Assembly: GCA_022393335.1 (NCBI GenBank) | Contig: JAJEKB010021308.1 | Location: 147,196-211,195, forward strand | Direction: 5' to 3' | DNA from: Macrotrachela quadricornifera | Taxonomy: Eukaryota > Rotifera > Eurotatoria > Philodinida > Philodinidae | Length of the DNA stretch: 64,000 nt | In this document: positions 59,001-64,000 of the stretch, in pieces | Position numbering within the stretch: the first letter of the stretch is position 1 | Layout of the letters: every line of letters starts with the position of its first letter | The notes under the pieces: generated by a model | Databases searched by the model: none | Told to the model about the DNA's origin: nothing | Seen by the model: only the letters and a program-made list of their open reading frames with translations | Made by a program: the position numbers and the translations under genes

Positions 59001-60245
59001 TTCATATACTCTTTTTTCGTTTATTATTTTCATAAATCCTTTCATATACCCTTTCAGCCCATAAACCGTCGAAAGGGTATGTTATACGTTGCACTTTCAA
59101 AAACCGTTTAGGGTATATAACCGGTAATATACATTTAAAAAGTTGATTAATTCCATAAACGCTTTCGGCAGCGTTTTTTATTCTACGGTTTCAAAAGGGT
59201 TTATGGAATCAATCAACTTTTTAAAGGTATATTACCAGTTATACACCCTAAACGGTTTATGAAAGTGCAACGTATAACATACCCTTTCGACGGTTTATGG
59301 GCTGAAAGGGTATATGAAAGGATTTATGAAAATAATAAACGAAAAAAGAGTATATGAAAACGTTTATGAAACTAATAAATCCTTTGGAATGATTTATTAT
59401 TCGGCGCTTTTTTTTTACAGTGCTATATCAAAAATATTACCTTTACCTCAATGAATCGAAACATATCAATATTTTCTTCAAATATCTCACAATTTTGAAT
59501 TATTAAGGAAGATATTTTTGGTGTTGCACTGATATTTTAGCCCTAGTCAGCAAGCTGGCCTTCAGCTTTTGTCTATGATCAGGACTCATTAACTCCTTAC
59601 TTTGGTAAGAATTTCAAAACAAAGAATCCTTACGAAGATAGTTTTCGCTTAGGGTGAGGAATTTTGCCGAGTAATGTACCATAGTAACATCATATACAAG
59701 AAAAGTGTAAAGCAATGTAAACAACAATATCTTTTCATAACATATCTATGTAAATAACTCTATTCGTTATTCTTTATGGTCGATATTATCAAACGATTGT
59801 GTTTCTGTAAACTGAACTTTTCCAAGTAAATTTTTTAATTATGTAAAACACTTTGTTGTGAAAATAAACAGTAAATTACTATTCAAATAACATAAATATA
59901 CAAAAGAATATATTATCTACAGGTTTAATATTTGAAAATAAAATGTTGAAAACTTTGACGGGAGGCGGGACGGGACGGGACAGGACCTAAATTGAACTGA
60001 CGGGACGGGACACTAAGAAGCTATTTGTGCGGGATGCGGGACGGGACGGGATAGTTCATCTTGAGCACGGGACGGGACGGGACAGAAAAATCCTCGTCCC
60101 GCCGATCTCTGATATGAATGTTCTTCTTATTCATCTATCCACTCACTGTTTTACACAGACACTCACCACATTGAACCTCTGGGAGAATAGCATCAACGTT
60201 AGTCTAGAACGGTATATTGAAGAAATTCTCGAAAACAACACGTGA
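56093..60245 (+). CDS. RI-type leucine-rich-repeat protein, nine 28-codon exons
   Basis: Exons: 56093-56176, 56237-56320, 57361-57444, 57505-57588, 57648-57731, 57791-57874, 57934-58017, 58072-58155 and 60159-60245 (stop TGA 60243-60245). Each of the first eight is exactly 84 nt, phase 0, bordered by AG and GTAAT, and encodes one ribonuclease-inhibitor-type LRR: TLTTL.L..NQIG.EGA followed by HLANALEQNK. The ninth keeps TLTTLNLWENSI then diverges to EEILENNT and stops. Such arrays form a horseshoe for protein binding and occur in NLR-like and F-box proteins; NLRC3-like repeats are the closest comparison. The first coding exon is not identified; the F-box exon at 53615 is a candidate. Introns are normally ~54-60 nt; two are enlarged by insertions (56354-57331 and 58167-60111). 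Exons and introns of neighbouring units are almost equally alike. Confidence 0.85.
56354..57331. mobile_element. insertion in an LRR intron with GTCGAGGG hairpin ends
   Basis: Comparison with the standard intron shows that 56354-57331 is extra, with TTC on both sides as a possible 3-bp duplication. It begins CCTCGACTGTAGAGAGGG and finishes ACAGTCGAGGGTCAAGCGAG with a tail ending GAGCGTTACTTG. A reverse copy of that tail and hairpin lies inside at 56763-56812. The insert also holds two reverse units of the 34-bp minisatellite (about 56478-56570) and a TTCGGGCC foldback (about 56650-56760). A similar element is at 62566-62979. No transposase; class unknown. Confidence 0.6.
58363..59676. mobile_element. 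Tc1-like element nested in the hAT element
   Basis: The left end CAGTACTTGACAAAAGTC with TA before it (58361-58362) is inverted at the right end (GACTTTTG-like CAAAATTCC... seen as GGAATTTTGCCGAGTAATG-type sequence, with TA at 59677-59678). The CAGTxCTTGxCAAAAGT start is typical of Tc1 relatives. Inverted similarity extends roughly 160 bp inward (AACGAAAACCATCTT versus AAGATAGTTTTCGCTT; AAGCTGGAGGC versus GCCTTCAGCTT). No intact transposase. Confidence 0.75.
58937..59422. mobile_element. palindromic foldback nested in the Tc1-like element, 486 bp
   Basis: Begins CACTGTAAAAAAAAAGCGCC and ends with the exact inverse; the arms match for about 225 bp around a centre near 59180 (GCTTTCGGCAGCGTTTTTT). 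Arms carry repeated CATATACCCTTTCAG and ATAAACCGTCGAAAGGGTAT phrases. Possible CT flanks only; the target duplication is unclear. No coding capacity. Confidence 0.85.
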
Positions 60246-60510
60246 TTGAAGTAACGAATATGATTGTTCACAAGAAGATGACAATGCCAGTAATGTATTT
60301 TAATAAGAAGATTGAAAAGTCTTCTTGTTTTATACATGGATATTTTTTGATGAATCGAATTAAGGTTTTTTTTTATGGGATTTGTGTAATAAATGCTATC
60401 GAAAAAGATATTGTGTTTTATGAGATTAAGCAGAGAACTAATATTTTTTATCGCGGACGTTTCTTTTTCCCTCTACTGAAAGGAGGATTATACGCCGAGC
60501 GGGCAATTTA

Positions 60511-60559
60511 CGTTCGTTCGTAAATATGTATGTAAATACGTACGTACGTTCGTTCGTAT
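60511..60559. repeat. CGTT/CGTA microsatellite, partly palindromic
   Basis: CGTTCGTTCGTAAATATG followed by TACGTACGTACGTTCGTTCG. The central TACGTACGTA is self-complementary. Confidence 0.75.
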
Positions 60560-60600
60560 CTATGTTCATTGGTATGTCATCATGCCGCTTGACATAAAGT

Positions 60601-61010
60601 TTGACCAGAAGGTTTTCAGGGTCAAGGAATCCAATAGTGCTGTTAGTTTTTTACGATCTTGTAACAAAAAAATTTTTTACCAAAAAAAAAGACTTTTTTA
60701 AGAAAAAAATTTCTTTTTTTAAAAAATTTGACCAAAAAGTTTTCGGAGTCAAGGAATCCAATGGTACTATTAGTTTTTTATGATCTTGTAACAAAAAAAA
60801 ATTTTTACGAAAAAAATGACCTTTTTAAGAAAAAAAATTCTTTTTAAAAACATTTGACCAAAAGGTTTTCGGGGCCAAGGAATCCAATGGTGCCATTAGT
60901 TTTTTATGACTTCGTGACAAAAATCTTTTTTTTACTCCAAAAAAATTTTTTTTTATAAAATTTGACCACGTCGCTTTTAAGAGCGAGGAATCAATTGGTG
61001 TGATTAGGTT
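60601..61010. repeat. ~126-bp tandem repeat, three to four copies
   Basis: Units start TTGACCAGAAGG or TTGACCAAAAGG at 60601, 60728, 60854 and 60962, each followed by TTTTCGGGGTCAAGGAATCC-like sequence, GTTAGTTTTTTA and long runs of A and T. A more distant copy is at about 61175-61250. No coding sequence. Confidence 0.75.
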
Positions 61011-61169
61011 TCAAAAGTTTATAAATTTAGTATTTCGTCGGCTGAAGGGAGAGTGATACGGTAAAAAGTGAAATGCGTTCGTTTGTTCGGGCCAAGTCAA
61101 GGGTAAAAAAAAACATGTTCCTAGGGAAACCATCAAGAAATCTCAACTTTGAAAGAATCAAATCTTAAC

Positions 61170-64000
61170 GTTTCAGCAAAGGTTTTCGGGATCGAGGAAT
61201 CGAATAGTACCATTCATTCTTAAATTTTTTAAATGATTTTTTTATTAAAAGAACGCCGTTTTCTAAGAAATAACGATTCAGCTGATGGATTGGAGGAGAG
61301 GACATATAATATAAAATAAGTTCATAATTATACATGTATGCTCTCTTCTAGAGTTTCTCTGTATCTTCCTGCATCCAAGCCAATCTCAAAATGTTGTCAG
61401 CTAGATTAATATCAAAAGCGTGTAATATTCTAGTTGAAAACTATATGAAGGGTAATGGAGGGTAAAGAATTCGCATCTGAAATCAAATTTGTGGTTAGTA
61501 ACAAGTTATCAAACAATTAGTAATTAATTTTACTTTTTTTCCTAAGAAATTTGATCGGAGATAGTTCAGGATCAAAAAATGAAAACTGAGTTGGTTTGCC
61601 AAATAATTAACAGTAAATAATACAAACTGTCTCGAGTAAAACTCCACAAAAAACAATTGACAATGAAAAATCAAAGTATGGAGTTAGTTTTTCAATATTG
61701 CTAGATTTTAAATAATGATAAATTAGTAAATCATCATTTCTAATAAAACTCGACTGATTGTTATCGAACGCAGAAAATGCGAATTCGAAATCAGTAAAAA
61801 TGTTTGCGATCTATTTCTGAGCTTTCTTTAATAAACTACTTATTGCTTTAAGCTTGACTCATAGATATTCAAGGGTCGTAAATCTATGTTCGATATTGAT
61901 TTTAATATAAACAGTTTTCTTTATTGATTACCATATGCTAGATCTTTGAGTGAGATTTGCACAATAATATGTAAAAAACGAATCGACTGTTTGAAATTCT
62001 GTTGTTGAGTCTCCATAGATATCAACTGTAAAATTATACTCCAAAAGAGAGGAAGCTCTGTCCTAGAGTGCAATGTATTGTACTCTGTATGTAGCAATTC
62101 TCAAACAGTTCTCCTTTTTTAGTTTCTTCTTAACGAGTGTATTCACAAATACCTAGAAGCGTTTTGGGAAGGATTTAAGCGAGATGTATTCATTGGGTTC
62201 AACGCTGAATTAATATCGGCCGATATAATGGCGTTAAATATGCAAACGGCTAGTCGTGAGTGGCCGACCGGAGAGAGGCCGACGAACGACTCGACGTTGA
62301 TTTGAAAGTTTTACCGTAAGTATAATAAATGAGAGTTGTGGAACTTTGAGAAAATGGCAAATGATTCGATTCATGAGGTAAAATAAATCTTTGTTAGACG
62401 TTTGATGTAAAAAAGACTCATTCATTAAAGGACTTCTGAATCATAATATGGTGTTATTTGCTCGTTGTCATTCACATTCCTGTTCATTTAGTTCCGAACA
62501 TCTTGCGTTTTTTGTTGTAAATCCGAATGAAAAGTTGAGGTGAAATATTTAATCCTATTTTCTTGACCGAGAGGGGGAGTCATATGAAAAACATAATTCT
62601 GTATGTGTGTGCTTGCTCAGGATACAAGGTCAGGCTAAATTAACTTAGCTGAAATCGATAGGGACGTTACGTTTTATCTCAGTTTTCCATGATGAACTCC
62701 AGCCGAACTATAGTCAAGACGACTCATATCAGTACTCTATCGATACACCAGAAAAGTGAAAGGATGTTATTTATGATGAGAAAATCATGGGTGTTTGATA
62801 TTTTTCAAATTTAAGATTGATAGTTTTGGTTTGAGAAATCATAAAATGTGGGAGATTCATTTACAGTGAGGTGGTTATAGTGTCACTTTTGTCGACCATT
62901 TATCTATCAATGATTGTCAAAATAGGTAGAATGAATTCAGTCAGGGGTTAAGCGGGTCTCCTCTGACGAGTGTTACTTGCTTTTAAAAAAAGACTACGAA
63001 AAAACGATTTTTTTATAAAGTTTAGTCAAAGATTCTCTAGATCAAGAAAGCGATGATAGGATTAGTTTTTGTAAAAATTTAAAAGAAGTTTTTGATTATA
63101 CAATGTTCTTTTCCAAGGAAATAACGATTTGTTTCTCGAACTGAAGAAGGGTTCACATAGCATAAAATAAGTCTGTAGTTTTACAGGTATGCTTGTTTCT
63201 AAAGTTTGCCGGTATGTTTGTGTATTTATTCCAATCGGAAAATGGTGTCACGTAAATTAATACTTCAACCTTGTGATGTTCTATAAGAAAACTCTAGGAA
63301 TGGTTATCGAAGGTATAAAATTCGAATCTCGAGTCAAATTTGAGGTCAATAATAAGTAAATAAAACAATTCATAGTTCGTTTTGTTATTTTTCTTAAAAA
63401 TTTTGATTCGAGGTAATGGAAGATCAATGGATCAAGACTGAATGGGTTTTACCATATAATTAATAATAAATAATACGAACTGTCTCCAGTAAAAACTTAC
63501 CGAAGATAATTTGCTATGGGGAACTCAAGTCTAGTGTTATTTTTTCAATATTGTTAGCTATGAATTAATGGTAGATGAATAAAATCGTAGTTCTTCATAA
63601 AACTTGACTAATCGTTGTCAAGTACAGAAAATTCGAATTCGCAGCGAATAACAACTGTTTTAATCTGTTTCTTAACTTTTTTTAATAAATTCTTTGTTAT
63701 TTTAAGCTTTAGTTAGGAATAATCGGGGGTCGTGAATCTATGTACAGCATTGATTCTAATAGAAACATTTTTCTTTGTACATTACTATATGTGAGAGTTT
63801 TGAGTAAGATTTACACAAAAGTATATAAAAACACGAAGTGGGTGCTTGATATCGTGTTGTTGAATCTCCATAGACCTCAACCTTAAAATAACATTCAAAA
63901 TAGACAAATATTTTTCCTAGATCAAAATGTAATGTACTCTATTGACAGCAGTTTTCGAATAGTTTTCGCTTTTTAGTTCCTTGGTGAGTGTATTAGTAAA
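61170..64000. repeat. diverged ~1.85-kb tandem duplication, second copy cut by the window end
   Basis: About 61230-62150 resembles about 63085-64000 along its whole length. Landmarks: GTTGTTGAGTCTCCATAGA at 62001 versus GTTGTTGAATCTCCATAGA at 63856 (offset 1,855), AAACTGTCTCGAGTAAAA versus GAACTGTCTCCAGTAAAA, and GAGTGTATTCACAAA versus GAGTGTATTAGTAAA. No open frame is conserved, so the unit is non-coding repeat, probably a degraded transposon. Function unknown. Confidence 0.7.
62566..62979. mobile_element. second copy of the GTTACTTG-ended element
   Basis: Begins ACCGAGAGGGGGAGTCATAT and ends TCTGACGAGTGTTACTTG, matching the start (GAGGGTCATATGAAAA) and the tail (GAGCGTTACTTG) of the insertion at 56354-57331. 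Shorter (414 bp) and different in the middle. It separates the two halves of the 1.85-kb duplication. No transposase. Confidence 0.5.

Larger units (their letters stand above)
58167..60111. mobile_element. hAT-type element, 1,945 bp, in the last LRR intron
   Basis: Perfect 16-bp terminal inverted repeats CAGAGATCGGCGGGAC / GTCCCGCCGATCTCTG and an exact 8-bp target duplication ATATGAAT (58159-58166, 60112-60119). Both ends are packed with CGTCCCGTCCCG / GGGACGGGACGGG repeats. The interior is interrupted by a Tc1-like element. No hAT transposase is visible, so it is a non-autonomous derivative. Confidence 0.92.

Overview
The window reads as AT-rich eukaryotic (metazoan) nuclear DNA with few genes and many transposons. 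The best fit is a bdelloid rotifer. Reasons are an F-box exon near a ribonuclease-inhibitor-type LRR array built of 84-nt exons with ~60-nt introns, a two-membrane-segment Cys-rich protein family I associate with bdelloids, HEAT-repeat genes, several superfamilies of cut-and-paste DNA transposons, and two hammerhead-ribozyme-like motifs. The species assignment is inference. I saw no prokaryotic operons, no CRISPR array and no rRNA.

Layout. 0-6.4 kb: minisatellite, hairpin array and decayed repeats, with no convincing gene. 6.4-9.6 kb: a 93-bp satellite whose period is exactly 31 codons. 10.9-12.2 kb: a mariner with TIRs and TA duplications, its transposase broken by one stop, inserted in an older zinc-finger-like relic. 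12.2-19.5 kb: strand-skewed and palindromic repeats and one hammerhead-like motif. 19.5-25.4 kb: a HEAT-repeat gene split by a piggyBac element (TTAA duplication) and a hAT-type element (8-bp duplication); removing either one rejoins the HEAT frame. 25.4-36.8 kb: CCGCGG-rich repeats, foldback elements, TTAA- and 8-bp-duplication MITEs, a piggyBac relic and a second hammerhead-like motif.

36.8-50.2 kb: the main gene block, three tandem copies of a module [TM - Cys-rich ectodomain - TM] on the plus strand. The splice sites at both module junctions are in matching phase, so the three may be one gene of about 1,327 codons. Its introns carry large nested inverted-repeat elements. 50.2-56 kb: a sparse region with a FLYWCH-like relic, an F-box exon and a Tigger/pogo-like element. 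56.1-60.2 kb: nine LRR exons, one intron holding three transposons nested inside each other. 60.2-64 kb: diverged tandem duplications with no gene seen.

Apart from the three-module block, the LRR array and possibly the F-box exon, nearly everything recognisable is a DNA transposon, its relic, or satellite-like repeat. Many insertions have a readable target-site duplication, so the order of events can be partly reconstructed.
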